DNA of 64,000 nucleotides from Chlorops oryzae (Eukaryota; Arthropoda; Insecta; Diptera; Chloropidae): NCBI GenBank assembly GCA_020466095.1, contig CM035806.1, forward strand, positions 127,872,856-127,936,855. The letters are read 5' to 3'. Of this stretch, positions 63,707 through 64,000 are shown in pieces. Position numbers and translations under genes: made by a program. The notes under the pieces are model-generated. The model was not told where the DNA came from, ran no database searches, and saw only the letters and a list, made by a program, of their open reading frames with translations. Numbering within the stretch: position 1 is the first letter of the stretch; every line of letters starts with the position of its first letter.

Positions 63707-64000
63707 TAGTGTAATCAGAAAAAAAGATAAAATAATTTTAAAAAATCAAAAATATTCAAAAATAATCGGAAATTAATCGAGATTATTTTTTTGATTTTTT
63801 CTGATTTTTTTCATTAATCTGAAATAATTGCGATTATTTCAAAATTATTTGGTAATCCTAATGACTAATAATTCAAAATTTCAAAAAGTGAAATTAATAA
63901 AGATTATGGATAAAAAAAAAAAAAAAAAAAAATTTATGATTATTAATCTTAATTGGGATTTAACAGCTCTGTATTTTATACATATGTTCTTCATATGTTT

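Larger units (their letters stand above)
61659..63971. mobile_element. hAT element (2.3 kb) with CAGASCTGTTAAAT ends
   Basis: CAGACCTGTTAAATAATG at 61659 and, inward from 63971, CAGAGCTGTTAAATCCC form the ends. Very AT-rich subterminal stretches of AATCAGATTATTTTTTTT type occur on both sides. The flanks are AT-rich (ATATATAT and TATTTTAT), so the 8-bp duplication is not exact. A hAT transposase C-terminus on the plus strand supports the assignment. An element with CCCAG ends is nested at 62719-63706. Confidence 0.7.

Overview
The window is eukaryotic, AT-rich insect DNA, most likely from a fly (Diptera). It holds Jockey-clade and CR1-like LINEs, mariner, hAT, Transib, PIF/Harbinger-like and pogo-like DNA transposons, a Ty3/gypsy fragment and several tRNA-derived SINEs. 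A tephritid-type genome is my inference, not a demonstrated fact. I found no convincing host gene, rRNA, functional tRNA, CRISPR array or bacterial-type operon. The only transposon gene that reads open from end to end is a 353-residue mariner transposase at 27754-28815 (minus). Nearly everything else is broken, and much of it is nested. A scaffold gap of exactly 100 N lies at 23903-24002.

Layout. 1-1.9 kb: remnant of a gag-like zinc-knuckle gene and low-complexity DNA. 1.9-7.6 kb: Jockey-clade LINE J1 on the minus strand, split by a hAT element (4247-5631) and a Harbinger-like element (2729-3632). 8.0-11 kb: two inverted copies of a 387-bp MITE, then a hAT (9201-10911) holding a second hAT (9720-10606). 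11.1-15.3 kb: decayed transposase gene of the CACTA-like/DUF4806 kind, cut by a 1.9-kb Transib element (11995-13873). 15.7-16.8 kb: a GTCGA-rich terminal-inverted-repeat element. 16.9-21.9 kb: PIF-like element with a MADF remnant, containing LINE J2, which itself contains CR1-like LINE C2. 21.9-29.1 kb: Jockey LINE J3, split by a 2.9-kb foldback element whose loop holds a gypsy fragment and the N gap.

27.7-30.6 kb: two mariners in opposite orientation. 30.9-39.2 kb: almost full-length CR1-like LINE B (minus) carrying four insertions, one of which holds a pogo-like element. 39.3-42.5 kb: LINE C (plus). 42.5-46 kb: hAT transposase gene interrupted by a probable solo LTR. 44.8-51.2 kb: a 3.19-kb tandem duplication whose copies differ almost only in homopolymer lengths. 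51.5-56 kb: repeat arrays, SINEs and an unrecognised basic protein. 56.3-58.6 kb: a SINE split by a 2.1-kb insertion carrying a LINE 3' end. 59.2-61.6 and 61.7-64.0 kb: two more hATs with nested elements.

The order of insertion can often be read directly. In several cases deleting an element plus one target-site copy restores the host element's reading frame, which is the strongest evidence used here for boundaries. The genes do not form a pathway; the window is a layered record of transposition, probably in a repeat-rich, low-recombination region.
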